Shown here in pieces: positions 27,375-37,085 of a stretch of DNA of 64,000 bases; position 1 is the first letter of the stretch, and each line of letters opens with the position of its first letter. The translations under genes and the position numbers were made by a program. Source of the DNA: Aestuariivita sp. (lineage in GTDB: Bacteria > Pseudomonadota > Alphaproteobacteria > Rhodobacterales > Rhodobacteraceae); the NCBI GenBank assembly GCA_026709985.1, contig JAPORY010000114.1:58647-122646 (forward strand), written 5' to 3'. Under the pieces are notes generated by a model. It worked only from the letters and a program-made list of their open reading frames with translations. It was not told where the DNA came from and searched no databases.

Positions 27375-27485
27375 CTAATAATTCAGGTCACATATTTTCT
27401 TCATGTTCACCTGTGCTTCCGCTCTGTTTGCAGACACAGTAACGCAGGTCATCACCGTTACTGCTAAAATTCTAAGCTCGCTCAA
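27375..27485 (-). CDS. Tiny ORF with signal-peptide-like sequence (uncertain)
   Basis: A 36-codon frame starts at TTG 27485 with GGAGG spaced five bases upstream. It encodes SELRILAVTVMTCVTVSANR, then AEAQVNMKKICDLNY and stops. The first 25 residues look like a secretion signal ending in AEA-Q. It may be a secreted peptide or the broken start of a longer lost gene. No database comparison was possible. Confidence 0.3.
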   Translation of the reverse strand: MSELRILAVTVMTCVTVSANRAEAQVNMKKICDLNY

Positions 27486-27761
27486 TATCGCCTCCAACGC
27501 TACGATAAATTTCTCGACGGGTACTCCCAGACGATTTGAACAATCAATTTCTACTCGTTCCAGTCCATGTCGCTAAAATGACAACAAACTTTCAATTGTT
27601 TGGGAATTATATAAAGAAAAATCGGTCTGAAAACCGCTTCGAGGCCAGGGTTGAGAGACGGGCCGGATGTTGTGTCAACACATGAACGAAGGCATATTGA
27701 CTCCCGAACCCGTTTTTCGATACGGAAACGAGAACGGCAATCAATTTCGGAGGTTCCGACC

Positions 27762-28462
27762 ATGAGCGCACTGCGACATACACACATTACCCCCCCCCCC
27801 CCCTAAATTCTCGTAAATGGCTTCTGACGCTCGCCGCCGCGTTGCTGGTCGCGCCGGTGTGGGCGCAGACCATAACCGCGCCGGGGCTGGTCGGGCAGAC
27901 CGCCTGCGCGGGACCGGGCGAGACGGACAATCCAGTTACTGGAACGGTTTCGTCTATAACGACCAGCGGCGTAACCATAACTGTCAACGCCTATAACAAC
28001 CTATACGGCGCGTTGAGAGCGGTGGTGGGGGATGGCGGGCCGACGTCTTTCCCCATTCAATACCACATCAGGAACGCTAGAACGAACGCAATAGTCGCCG
28101 CCGCCACCGCGGGCGGTGGCACGAGGTCATCCAGTAATCCTAACTTAAACTCTACTGGTAATTTGCCCCGTATTGGTTTGAGCCCCAATACGCCCTATGT
28201 CCTTACGGTCGAGACAACGGCATCCGGGTTTGGCGTAAGCCGACCCTTGATGCGGCGCTGCTTCATGACGGGCGGAACCTATACGCCGACGAATGAATCA
28301 GGGCAGCCGGGATTCGTAGCCAATACCACAAGCGGGTGTTTCTCAATCAGTCCTCTAACCCATCAAGATGTTCGCAACTGCTTGTGCGGCAGATCCCGAA
28401 TATGGAACGATGACACACAGAATACTGCGGCAAGGGCAAGCTTGGGCTGCGCCAACCGATAA
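27762..28462 (+). CDS. Secreted Cys-rich protein with FN3-like segment, out of frame at a poly-C tract
   Basis: ATG 27762 follows GGAGG by eight bases and opens a frame reading MSALRHTHYPPPPP that stops right after a 16-C tract. The long downstream frame ends at 28462. With one C added (17) or two removed (14), the two join: the protein would then continue LNS, RKWLLTLAAALLVAPVWA-QT, a textbook signal peptide with Ala-x-Ala cleavage, giving about 233 residues. The mature part has RIGLSPNTPYVLTVETT, like a fibronectin-III strand, then RRCFMTGG, and a tail with NCLCG and GCANR (six Cys in total). The hydrophobic signal lies after the tract, so the tract acts as an on/off switch of expression and export. 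As sequenced, the gene is OFF. A homopolymer sequencing error is the main alternative. Confidence 0.72.
27788..27803 (+). repeat. Poly-C homopolymer, 16 C, within coding start
   Basis: Sixteen consecutive C lie 26 bases after the ATG of the secreted-protein gene. Such tracts slip during replication. Every third length (14, 17, 20) puts the ATG in frame with the signal peptide, and the others give a truncated peptide. Confidence 0.95.
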
Positions 28463-28483
28463 CTGTCTTTGATAGGCACATGC

Positions 28484-28505
28484 GGGGCGGTCTTCGGATC
28501 GCCCC
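28484..28505 (+). terminator. Stem-loop with TTCG tetraloop after the secreted-protein gene
   Basis: GGGGCGGTC, TTCG, GATCGCCCC forms a nine-pair stem (one G-T) about 20 bases after the stop at 28462. A pure T-run does not follow directly (AGCCTGTCCTCATTTT), so termination strength is uncertain. The stretch 28506-29031 shows no gene that I recognise. Confidence 0.6.
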
Positions 28506-29031
28506 AGCCTGTCCTCATTTTAGCAAGGGTTATAACACCCAATTGTTTGAATTCGGAAATTCAGCAGGACACACGAAACTTCATCGGAAGAACCACGGAT
28601 CCGACGCCTACAAAAGGAAGCCATAAATTATTCCTTGAGCAAATCACAAAGCAGTTTCATTACCTTGATAGTGAACCAATTCATGCACGCTTGAGAGGCG
28701 CCGAAATCATCGGACATGCGTAAACTGCTGACTGCCAAGTCAATGAAGAATGCCCCTTGCGTCAAGAACATCGCCGACAGGTGTCGGGCAGACCGCTATA
28801 AAATCTTAGCGCAATCCAAGCTTGAGATTGGCAACGACAATTGATAGCTTGCAAATAGTCAATCAACCCATGTGGCATACGGAATACTCGCCCGCCGCTA
28901 ACGGGGTACATCGTCGTAAGGTTTTTTGTGCCTGAGCGCTGAGATTGTGTTCGAGGCTCCATCACAGGACCATCCCGTGCCCGCTGACAGCCAACACGCA
29001 GACCACCATTCGAGCTAAAAATACAGTGACA

Positions 29032-30699
29032 ATGACCAATACTGCCCCGTCATCATTAAGCCAACTTGTTCGATCTGCTGCCAACGAGTTTAGCGCCACA
29101 CCAGCATTCACCGTATGCCTGCCAAACGGTATGAACGGGACTCTCACTTTCGAAATGGTCGATGAATTGTCGGATGCGTTCGCAATCTATCTCCGAGAGG
29201 TTTTAGCACTAGAGCCAGGAGATCGGGTGGCGGTACAAGTTCCAAATAGCCTCTCATTCCCCGTCGCCGCTTTCGGCATTTTCAAAGCACAGTGCATCCT
29301 CGTTAATGTAAATCCCCTCTATACAAGCAGCGAAATGGCACTCCAGTTTGAAGATGCCACCCCAAGTGCCCTCGTGATCGCCGATGTGTTCGCAGATAAA
29401 CTCCCAGAGGCCATGCGAAACCACAATATTCCCAACGTCATCGTCACGCAGGTCAGCGAATTCATACCCTACCTGCCCCAAAAAATCATTCGATTGGTGC
29501 AAAAGTACTGGGACCGCTCCGTTCGACCCGTGCCATTTCCACATATCAAACTAATCGACGCCCTAGAGGCGGCACGCCAATCCAATCAAAGATCGCAATC
29601 TATTGTAGACGGCTTCGATAAGGCGACAAATGCAGACGCAACTGCCTGTCTACAATACACCGGCGGAACGACAGGTATTCCCAAAGGGGCAATGCTGACC
29701 CACAACAATTTGCTTGCAAACGTTGAACAGACACTTAAAGCAATCCCTTCAATGGCAGAACAGCATCAAACCATTTTAACCGCTCTACCGCTGTACCATA
29801 TTTTCGCGTTCACAGTTAATCTTCTTTGCTTTTTTCGCCTCGGCGCACAAAACATTCTCATCCCCAATCCGCGCCCCCTCATCAATCTTAAGCGGTCGTT
29901 CGAAAACTATCCCATCACTTGGATGAGTGGCGTCAATACGCTGTTCAATGGATTGACAAGAGAATTATGGTTCCAAGATAGTCCGCCAAAAAATCTAAGG
30001 TTCTCAACTGCTGGCGGCATGGCAATGCAAACAGCCGTCGCCGAGCGCTGGCAGCAAGTCACGCAATCACCCCTGCTCGAAGGTTACGGGCTAACAGAAA
30101 CATCCCCGGTCCTAGCGTTCAACCCGCTCGACCAAAATCGAATTGGCTCGGTTGGTGTTCCGTTATCGTCAACGGAAATCACCTGTATCGACGATGACGG
30201 AAAACTGCTCCCCATCGGAGCAACTGGAGAGGTTGCCGTCAAAGGCCCTCAAATCATGAAGGGATATTGGCAAAATCCCGATGAAACCGAAGCCTCTTTT
30301 CAGGACGGCTGGTTTAAGACTGGAGATATCGGCAGGCTTGATCAAGACGGCTACCTACACATCATTGATCGCAAAAAAGACGTGATTATCGTCTCTGGAT
30401 TTAACGTATATCCCACCGAAATTGAAAATTGTCTCGCGACCCTCAAAGGTGTTGCCGAGGCCGCAGTTGTTGGCGTTAGAGATTCTAACGCCAACGAAGT
30501 GGTAACAGCCTTCGTGGTTCTACAGGATAAAACCCTATCCGAAGCAAGCCTTCTTGAGTATTGTCAAAAACACTTAACCAATTACAAAATTCCAAAGAAA
30601 ATTATCTTCCGAGACGAACTCCCTAAATCGCCTGTGGGTAAGATTTTGCGCAAAGACCTGCATTTAATACTGACAAGTCCATCGGAACCTTCCGTCTAA
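29032..30699 (+). CDS. Long-chain fatty acid-CoA ligase, FadD-like
   Basis: The 555-residue adenylate-forming enzyme has the AMP-binding P-loop YTGGTTGIPKGAMLTH near residue 200, EGYGLTETSPVLAFN, DGWFKTGDIGRLDQDGYLHI with IDRKKDVI, and the catalytic Lys in SPVGKILRKDL near the end. The motifs favour medium/long-chain acyl-CoA synthesis, but chain length cannot be read. The start is placed at ATG 29032 (TNTAPSS), and a GTG six bases upstream is possible. The stop is immediately followed by the start of the BASS transporter with no gap, so the two are likely cotranscribed. Confidence 0.92.
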   Translation: MTNTAPSSLSQLVRSAANEFSATPAFTVCLPNGMNGTLTFEMVDELSDAFAIYLREVLALEPGDRVAVQVPNSLSFPVAAFGIFKAQCILVNVNPLYTSSEMALQFEDATPSALVIADVFADKLPEAMRNHNIPNVIVTQVSEFIPYLPQKIIRLVQKYWDRSVRPVPFPHIKLIDALEAARQSNQRSQSIVDGFDKATNADATACLQYTGGTTGIPKGAMLTHNNLLANVEQTLKAIPSMAEQHQTILTALPLYHIFAFTVNLLCFFRLGAQNILIPNPRPLINLKRSFENYPITWMSGVNTLFNGLTRELWFQDSPPKNLRFSTAGGMAMQTAVAERWQQVTQSPLLEGYGLTETSPVLAFNPLDQNRIGSVGVPLSSTEITCIDDDGKLLPIGATGEVAVKGPQIMKGYWQNPDETEASFQDGWFKTGDIGRLDQDGYLHIIDRKKDVIIVSGFNVYPTEIENCLATLKGVAEAAVVGVRDSNANEVVTAFVVLQDKTLSEASLLEYCQKHLTNYKIPKKIIFRDELPKSPVGKILRKDLHLILTSPSEPSV

Positions 30700-31557
30700 A
30701 TGGTTACCCCGTTCGAGCAACTCCTCCTCGCGATCATGATTTTCGTGATTATGCTCGGAATGGGCGCATCCCTCACCCCGAGGGACTTCGCACTCGCGTT
30801 GCGACGCCCTTACGGTCTCGCGATCGGTTTTTTTTCTCAGTATGGCTTTATGCCGATGATTGGCGTCCTTTTGGTCACATTGCTCGAACCGCCAGCACCC
30901 ATCGCCATTGGGACACTCATCATGGCCTGTATGCCGGGTGGCACGACTTCAAATATGTTTACCTATTTCTCAAAAGGGAATTTAGCTCTGTCGGTACTAA
31001 TGACCGTCAATGCGACAGCCCTAGGAATTGTGGTTATTCCAACGCTCCTGATATTCTATGCGAACACACTCGAACTGCAAATTCCGACAAGAAACATCAT
31101 TGCGACGCTGATATTGCTCTTGGTGCCCGTCGCACTTGGAATGTTCTTGCGCCGGACAAACGCCAATATCGGCGCCGTGACCGAATTCTTCGGTGCCGCG
31201 TTAGGCGTATTCTTCATCGTCTTTCTCATCGTCACGTGGGTTCCCAGAAACTGGATTTTTCTGATGACGACCGCCCCGTCAACCTATAGTATTGCGATCT
31301 GCCTCGGTTTGGTTGGCATCATAATCGGTTATCTGTTTGCAAAACTGTTGCGTCTTCATCCGCACGATGCCAGAACAATAGCGTTGGAAACCGGTATTCA
31401 GAATGGTCCCTTAGCACTTGCCATTATTCTGTTTTCGTTTCCTGCCAGCGAAAGCCCACCCATCACTATCATCCCCGCTTTGTATTCCCTCTTTATCGTC
31501 CTTATATCTACCGCGGTTACGCTACTCTTCCGCCGCGCTAACACGGCCCGCGAATAA
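30700..31557 (+). CDS. Bile acid:sodium symporter (BASS) family transporter
   Basis: The 285-residue membrane protein has about nine hydrophobic helices and the family core CMPGGTTSNMFTYFSKGNLALSVLM (positions about 90-115), plus ALETGIQNGPLALAI in the second repeat. The family moves organic anions with sodium, and substrates in bacteria are mostly unknown. Its start directly abuts the stop of the fatty acid-CoA ligase, suggesting import of a carboxylate that is then activated to CoA. That pairing is inference. A short non-coding stretch separates it from pyrC. Confidence 0.87.
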   Translation: MVTPFEQLLLAIMIFVIMLGMGASLTPRDFALALRRPYGLAIGFFSQYGFMPMIGVLLVTLLEPPAPIAIGTLIMACMPGGTTSNMFTYFSKGNLALSVLMTVNATALGIVVIPTLLIFYANTLELQIPTRNIIATLILLLVPVALGMFLRRTNANIGAVTEFFGAALGVFFIVFLIVTWVPRNWIFLMTTAPSTYSIAICLGLVGIIIGYLFAKLLRLHPHDARTIALETGIQNGPLALAIILFSFPASESPPITIIPALYSLFIVLISTAVTLLFRRANTARE

Positions 31558-31765
31558 GTATCTTCTGATCTCTAATTATGTACCTTCATCAAAAGAATAT
31601 TGGTGCCTTTTTTCTGCTCTTTATCTCTTCTATCAGCAAGCCTTTGATCGGGACTCTCCAAACTTGTCACTGTCACTATCACTATCAAACTCCAACAAAC
31701 GCGTCCGGTTGATTTCCCCGCCGCCAAACGTCGATTTTGGCATTGAAGTGAGTTGACTCAGCCCG

Positions 31766-32803
31766 ATGACAACAACCTTATCAATTCGCCGTCCTGATGA
31801 TTGGCACCTGCACTTGCGGGATGGGGCAATCCTAAGCGCCGTATTGCCGGAAACTGCTCGCCACTTCGCTCGAGCAATCATCATGCCAAATCTTGACCCA
31901 CCCATACTAACAGGAGAGCAAGCGGTTGCGTATCGAGAACGAATCCGAGCCGCTCTCGCGAAGGGATCAGATTTTGAACCCCTCATGACGCTCTATCTGA
32001 CCGAAAATACCGATCCTAATGAAGTCGCTCGTGCTAAACGCAACGGCGAGATTTTCGCGCTAAAGCTCTACCCAGCCAATGCGACAACCAATTCAGCATC
32101 GGGGGTGCGCGACTTCAGTAAAATTGATGCCGTTCTAGAAACAATGTCCGAAGCTGGCATACCACTCTGCGTTCATGGCGAAGTCACCGACGATGATGTC
32201 GATATTTTTGATCGAGAAGCCGTCTTTATTGATCGCGTCCTCGACCCGATCCGCCGCCGACATCCAGAACTCAAAGTCACCCTCGAGCACATCACAACCC
32301 AAACCGCCGTGGATTATGTGAATGCCGCAACTACCAAACTCGCAGCATCCATCACTGTTCATCACCTCGTTATTAATCGAAATGACCTTCTTGCTAGTGG
32401 AATTCGTCCGCACTACTATTGTCTCCCAATTGCCAAACGCGAAGAACATCGGCTAGCGCTCAGAAAGGCTGCAACCGCTGGCGCCTCTAAGTTTTTTTTG
32501 GGGACAGATAGCGCCCCCCATTTCGACGACGGCAAAGAACACCCCTGTGGCTGTGCCGGCTGTTTTACGGCGACCAATGCCCTCGCCATTCTTGCACAGG
32601 TCTTTGAGCAAGAGGACGCACTCGATAAACTGGAGTTCTTTACATCAAGAAATGGCCCGTCGTTCTACGGATTGAGTCCAAATCAAGAGCGAATCACCTT
32701 AACCCGTGCCGACGCGGTGGCTTACCCCAGAAAAATCGATACCCAAGAAGGACAAATTACCGTCTTCAACCCCAACATGCCCCTGTACTGGCACATTGAC
32801 TGA
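31766..32803 (+). CDS. pyrC: Dihydroorotase
   Basis: The 345-residue class II dihydroorotase has the metal-binding HLHLRDG near residue 15, the carbamylated Lys in [15 protein letters not shown], His in CVHGEVTD and LEHITT, and the catalytic Asp in GTDSAPH. It cyclises N-carbamoyl-L-aspartate in pyrimidine synthesis. Its length matches the single-domain enzyme of E. coli type. It is followed after 35 bases by pyrE, so the two pyrimidine steps are side by side. Confidence 0.96.
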   Translation: MTTTLSIRRPDDWHLHLRDGAILSAVLPETARHFARAIIMPNLDPPILTGEQAVAYRERIRAALAKGSDFEPLMTLYLTENTDPNEVARAKRNGEIFALKLYPANATTNSASGVRDFSKIDAVLETMSEAGIPLCVHGEVTDDDVDIFDREAVFIDRVLDPIRRRHPELKVTLEHITTQTAVDYVNAATTKLAASITVHHLVINRNDLLASGIRPHYYCLPIAKREEHRLALRKAATAGASKFFLGTDSAPHFDDGKEHPCGCAGCFTATNALAILAQVFEQEDALDKLEFFTSRNGPSFYGLSPNQERITLTRADAVAYPRKIDTQEGQITVFNPNMPLYWHID

Positions 32804-32838
32804 TTGCAACCTTCGAATCATTAGCCATAATCGACCTT

Positions 32839-33522
32839 ATGTCCGCGCATAGTCTCAATGACACACAACAAATCGCCGAGTTGACAGCGGCGATGCTCCT
32901 TGAAACGCAAGCGATTCATTTTCGCCCTGACAAACCCTTCACATTGGCCTCAGGGCTCCCGTCACCGACATATATTGACTGTCGAAAGTTAATCTCTTTT
33001 CCCCGCGTACGATCCACATTGATGGACTTTCTGGTCACGACGGTCACTCGGAATGCCGGGTTCGAGGCTTTCGATATTGTTGCTGGCGGCGAGACCGCCG
33101 GTATTCCTTTTGCAGCCCTCGTCGCTGAGCGTATGGCCCTGCCCATGTGCTATGTCCGCAAGCAACCCAAAGGATATGGCCGCGGCTCACAAATTGAGGG
33201 CGAACTTACATCAGGCCAAAGAACGCTCCTTATTGAGGATCTCACCACTGACGGCGGCTCTAAGTTATCTTTCGTATCGGCGATTCGAAAAACCGGTGCT
33301 TTGTGTCAGCACACGGCGGTAATTTTTAACTATGGTATCTTTCCTGACGTCAAAAAAAACCTCGCCGAACAGGACATCTCGCTGCATTACTTGTGCACCT
33401 GGTGGGACGTTCTTTCGGTTGCCAAAAATCACAATAATTTTAGCCCCGATATCCTCGACGAAGTCGAAGACTTTCTCAATGAACCACGCCGCTGGCAACA
33501 ACGACATCAACAACAAACCTAA
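32839..33522 (+). CDS. pyrE: Orotate phosphoribosyltransferase
   Basis: The 227-residue enzyme has the PRPP-binding motif [13 protein letters not shown], the glycine-rich [17 protein letters not shown], and [16 protein letters not shown] for the catalytic loop. It converts orotate and PRPP to OMP. It follows pyrC on the same strand. The 185 bases to dnaB contain no gene. Confidence 0.95.
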   Translation: MSAHSLNDTQQIAELTAAMLLETQAIHFRPDKPFTLASGLPSPTYIDCRKLISFPRVRSTLMDFLVTTVTRNAGFEAFDIVAGGETAGIPFAALVAERMALPMCYVRKQPKGYGRGSQIEGELTSGQRTLLIEDLTTDGGSKLSFVSAIRKTGALCQHTAVIFNYGIFPDVKKNLAEQDISLHYLCTWWDVLSVAKNHNNFSPDILDEVEDFLNEPRRWQQRHQQQT

Positions 33523-33707
33523 ATTCATTCCCATTGTAACAAAATCGTGACCGCCCTTTTGTGCCCGGCATCATATTGAATATTAACATACTATTTTTAC
33601 TAGATATAGCGTCCGCAGAGTAATCCATAGGGTTTCCACAGGAACATACAATTTGCAAGCTATTACCCCGTTAGCTACCGTCCCCGTGACTAAATTACGG
33701 AGGTGAG

Positions 33708-35195
33708 ATGAGCGAGACCGCAAGCATGGGGGTCGTCCAGTTACAACCTGAGGAGGCTCCCAATCCAAGCCCGCATTCGATTGAAGCCGAGCAACAACTG
33801 CTTGGCGCGATTCTCAACGACAATGAAGCTTATGATTCCGTCGCTTCCATCGTTAGCGCGCAGCACTTTTACGACCCTTTACATGCCCGAATATTTGAAT
33901 TTGCCGAGAATCGCATTCGCAAAAATGCGCTCGTCTCGGTCATCACGCTGACAACCTTCTTGGAGGGTGACAAGGCTCTCAATGAGGTTGGCGGAACAAC
34001 TTACATCGCGAGACTCGCGGCAGCTTCGATATCAAGCTTTGCGGTACGCGATTATGCGCAATTGATCTATGATTGTGCTATCCGTCGTGAATTAATCTCC
34101 CTGGGAATTGACATTTCTGATAATGCCGCTCGTTCCGATCATGATCGAGAACCGCGAGAGCAAATCGTCGACGCGGAGCAACGGCTGTACGAATTGGCAG
34201 AACAGGGAAAGACTGAAAGCGACTTCAAGAGCCTCTTAAGAGCCTCTACCCTCGCATTAGAGATGGCTACGGCGGCGTACAAGCGAGGAGGCCAATTCGC
34301 CGGTCTTTCGACTGGCTTTATTGACCTTGATCGCAAGCTTGGAGGCCTGCATCGCTCCGACCTCCTCATTTTGGCTGGACGGCCCTCAATGGGAAAAACA
34401 GCGCTTGCAACAAATATCGCATTTAACGTTGCAAAAGCCTACAAAAGGGGAACATTGTCTGACGGCAATGAAGGCGCAGTTGAGGGCGGAGTGGTCGGCT
34501 TTTTCTCGCTCGAAATGAGTGCCGAGCAACTGGCTACGCGCATAATCTCAGGGATTTCTGAAGTCCCCTCAGAGCAGATCCGGCGCGGTGATCTGCAAGA
34601 CGAAGAGTTTGAGAAATTCTGTTATGCCTCTAAGACAGTTGAAACTTGCCCGTTGTACATTGATGATACGCCAGCATTGTCCATCGCTCAGCTCGCCGCC
34701 CGTGCGCGCCGATTGAAGCGCCGGCATGGGCTTGATCTGTTGGTCGTGGATTATTTGCAACTCGTTCGTGCGGGCCAAACCCGTGATAACCGCGTAATTG
34801 AGATCAATGACGTAACACAAGGCTTGAAAGCGCTGGCCAAAGAATGTGACATTCCAGTACTTGCTCTGTCGCAGCTATCGCGACAGGTTGAAGCACGAGA
34901 AGACAAACGGCCACAGCTTAACGATCTGAGAGAATCGGGGTCGATTGAACAAGATGCCGATGTGGTCATGTTCGTCTTTCGAGAAGAATATTATGCCGAA
35001 AGGTCAAAACCGCCAGCAGACGACACCAACAAGATGGACGAATGGTACCAGAAAATGATCGCACTGCACAATAAGGCGGAAGTCATTATCGGTAAACAGC
35101 GCCATGGACCGCTCGCCAATATCTCATTGACATTCCTAGGAGAGTATACGCGTTTCTCTAACTGGGCTGATGAAAATTCCCACAATGCCAATTAG
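33708..35195 (+). CDS. dnaB: Replicative DNA helicase
   Basis: The 495-residue protein has the N-terminal domain PHSIEAEQQLLGAILND and a RecA-like domain with Walker A AGRPSMGKTALATN, GFFSLEMSAEQLATR, Walker B LLVVDYLQLV, and DLRESGSIEQDADVVMFVFRE. No intein interrupts the usual insertion sites. The start ATG 33708 follows GGAGGTG by two bases, an unusually short spacing, which still fits the conserved N-terminus poorly aligned in this family. It is followed by alr, a common pairing. Confidence 0.97.
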   Translation: MSETASMGVVQLQPEEAPNPSPHSIEAEQQLLGAILNDNEAYDSVASIVSAQHFYDPLHARIFEFAENRIRKNALVSVITLTTFLEGDKALNEVGGTTYIARLAAASISSFAVRDYAQLIYDCAIRRELISLGIDISDNAARSDHDREPREQIVDAEQRLYELAEQGKTESDFKSLLRASTLALEMATAAYKRGGQFAGLSTGFIDLDRKLGGLHRSDLLILAGRPSMGKTALATNIAFNVAKAYKRGTLSDGNEGAVEGGVVGFFSLEMSAEQLATRIISGISEVPSEQIRRGDLQDEEFEKFCYASKTVETCPLYIDDTPALSIAQLAARARRLKRRHGLDLLVVDYLQLVRAGQTRDNRVIEINDVTQGLKALAKECDIPVLALSQLSRQVEAREDKRPQLNDLRESGSIEQDADVVMFVFREEYYAERSKPPADDTNKMDEWYQKMIALHNKAEVIIGKQRHGPLANISLTFLGEYTRFSNWADENSHNAN

Positions 35196-35259
35196 ATGCG
35201 GTTTTTCTTTGAGGTTGCTCGGGTGAATCTAGCGACATTGCCGCCAACAATATTTCAAT

Positions 35260-36306
35260 ATGATTGCACCAATGACAGCAGCGATACTCAAGGTTGATCT
35301 CTCGGCTCTTACGCAGAATTGGCTCGCTTTAAACGCGATGTCGGGCGCGGAGACCGGTGCTGTCGTGAAGGCAAACGCCTACGGTCTTGACGCTGCCAGC
35401 GTGTCGAAGGCGCTCGCAGCCGTGGGAGCACGGTGTTTTTTTGTTGCTGTAGCAAGTGAGGGTGAGACAATCCGAGCTTCGGTCGGCCCCGACGCCCATA
35501 TCATGGTATTCGGTGGGCATATGGCAGGTGACGCTGAACTTTTGGACGCTCATAAGCTAACGCCCATATTAAATTCAGTCGACCAAATGATTCGGCATTT
35601 CGAACGGCTGCCAAACCACCCCTTCGGAATCCAACTTGATAGCGGTATGAATCGCTTAGGACTAGAGCCAGCGGAATGGGCGGCGATTAAGGATGTCGCC
35701 TTGTCAAAAAATCCTGATTTTATCATGTCGCACCTATCGTGTGCCGATGACCCCTCCCATCCAATGAATGAATGGCAGTTAAATCACTTTCGAGCCATGA
35801 CCGACGACCTCGAAATTGATCGATCGCTGGCTGCCACTGGTGGCATTTTGCTGGGATCTGATTATCACTTTAATCTAACCCGCCCTGGCATTGGAATCTA
35901 CGGCGGCTTACCCTATGAAGATGCCCAGCCAGTTGTACAGTTAGAAGCAAAGGTGATTCAAAGCCGTGAAATCGTCGCCAATGAGCCCGTCGGTTACGGA
36001 AACTCTTGGATCGCTCCAAGGCCCTGCCGAATAGCCACGGTCGCCATTGGATATGCCGACGGCGTGCTGCGAAGCCTCAGCTCTAAAGGGAATTTTTATT
36101 TTGAGAGAATCCCGTGCCCGATCGTCGGACGAATCTCAATGGATCTAGTGACTGTCGATATTTCGAATCTTGAAACGATTCCTGAAACACTGAGTTTGCT
36201 GTGCGATGAACAAACAATTGATGATGTGGCCGCAATGGCTGGCACCATTGGATATGAAATCTTAACCGCTTTTGGTTCACGATATGAGCGATTGATCGAG
36301 ATATGA
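35260..36306 (+). CDS. alr: Alanine racemase
   Basis: The 348-residue enzyme has the PLP-Lys in GAVVKANAYGLDA and the second-face Tyr in ATVAIGYADG. FGIQLDSGMNRLGLE and RPGIGIYGG complete the barrel pattern. It makes D-alanine for peptidoglycan. The start is ATG 35260 or the ATG 12 bases later (MTAAILKVDL). It overlaps the MlaE-like permease gene by ATGA at 36303-36306. Confidence 0.95.
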   Translation: MIAPMTAAILKVDLSALTQNWLALNAMSGAETGAVVKANAYGLDAASVSKALAAVGARCFFVAVASEGETIRASVGPDAHIMVFGGHMAGDAELLDAHKLTPILNSVDQMIRHFERLPNHPFGIQLDSGMNRLGLEPAEWAAIKDVALSKNPDFIMSHLSCADDPSHPMNEWQLNHFRAMTDDLEIDRSLAATGGILLGSDYHFNLTRPGIGIYGGLPYEDAQPVVQLEAKVIQSREIVANEPVGYGNSWIAPRPCRIATVAIGYADGVLRSLSSKGNFYFERIPCPIVGRISMDLVTVDISNLETIPETLSLLCDEQTIDDVAAMAGTIGYEILTAFGSRYERLIEI

Positions 36307-37085
36307 GGCTGCAGGCGGTACTCGGCGCTATCGGCCGTCAAGTACTAGAATTATTGGCAGTACTCGGTCGCTTTGTGTTGTTCGCGACCGATACCGTCAG
36401 CCATATGGTTCGACCGCCATTTTTCTTTCGTGAATTCGGCGTGGCGTTGTTTCAGATTGGCTGGTTGTCGCTGCCGGTCGTCGGGCTAACGGCGATTTTT
36501 ACTGGCGGGGTTTTGGCACTGCAGATTTACGCTGGCGGAGCGCGACTCAACGCTGAAGCTGTCGTCCCACAGATTGTTGCGATTGGCATTGTCCGTGAAC
36601 TAGGACCGGTTTTTGTCGGCCTTATGATCGCGGCCCGCGTTACCTCTTCAATCGCGGCAGAACTTGCGACAATGAAGGTGACCGAGCAGATTGATGCCCT
36701 CACCACCCTCTCTACCCATCCGATCAAATATTTGACGGTGCCTCGAGTCGCGGCAGGATTGATTACGGTTCCGATACTTGTGGGAGTTGGCGATGTTATT
36801 GGTATTCTTGGTGGCTACTTGGTTTCAACTCAGACTTTAGGATTCAGCCAAATCGGCTATCTCAATAACACATATGACTTTCTCGAACTGCGAGATGTTT
36901 TGTCCTCACTTGTTAAAGGTTGCGCGTTCGGCGGAATTGCAACGTTAATCGGCTGCTATTTTGGTCAGAATTCTGGCAGAGGTGCCCAGGGTGTCGGGAG
37001 AGCAACGAAAGGAGCCGTCGCGGCGGCCGCCGTTCTTATTCTTGCCATCAATTTTGCTCTGACCAGTATTTTCTTCGCGCTATGA
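36303..37085 (+). CDS. mlaE: MlaE-type ABC permease for phospholipid transport
   Basis: The 260-residue protein is of the MlaE/TrgC/YrbE family: LTAIFTGGVLALQIY, VRELGPVFVGLMIAARVTS (family EExxALxx-like helix), AAELATMKVTEQIDAL, and FALTSIFFAL at the end. It is the membrane subunit of the Mla/Tgd lipid-transport importer in the inner membrane. The stop overlaps the start of the ATPase gene (ATGA). An MlaD-type MCE gene does not follow, so the third component must be encoded elsewhere. Confidence 0.92.
   Translation: MRLQAVLGAIGRQVLELLAVLGRFVLFATDTVSHMVRPPFFFREFGVALFQIGWLSLPVVGLTAIFTGGVLALQIYAGGARLNAEAVVPQIVAIGIVRELGPVFVGLMIAARVTSSIAAELATMKVTEQIDALTTLSTHPIKYLTVPRVAAGLITVPILVGVGDVIGILGGYLVSTQTLGFSQIGYLNNTYDFLELRDVLSSLVKGCAFGGIATLIGCYFGQNSGRGAQGVGRATKGAVAAAAVLILAINFALTSIFFAL

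Noticed and set aside
28469..28723. 84-codon plus-strand frame after the secreted-protein gene
   Set aside because: Its beginning is the stem-loop itself and it has no ribosome-binding site or known motif.
36920..37081. Upstream extension of the MlaF ATPase
   Set aside because: It lies inside the MlaE permease gene and reads as nonsense for the family; the ATGA-coupled start at 37082 fits.
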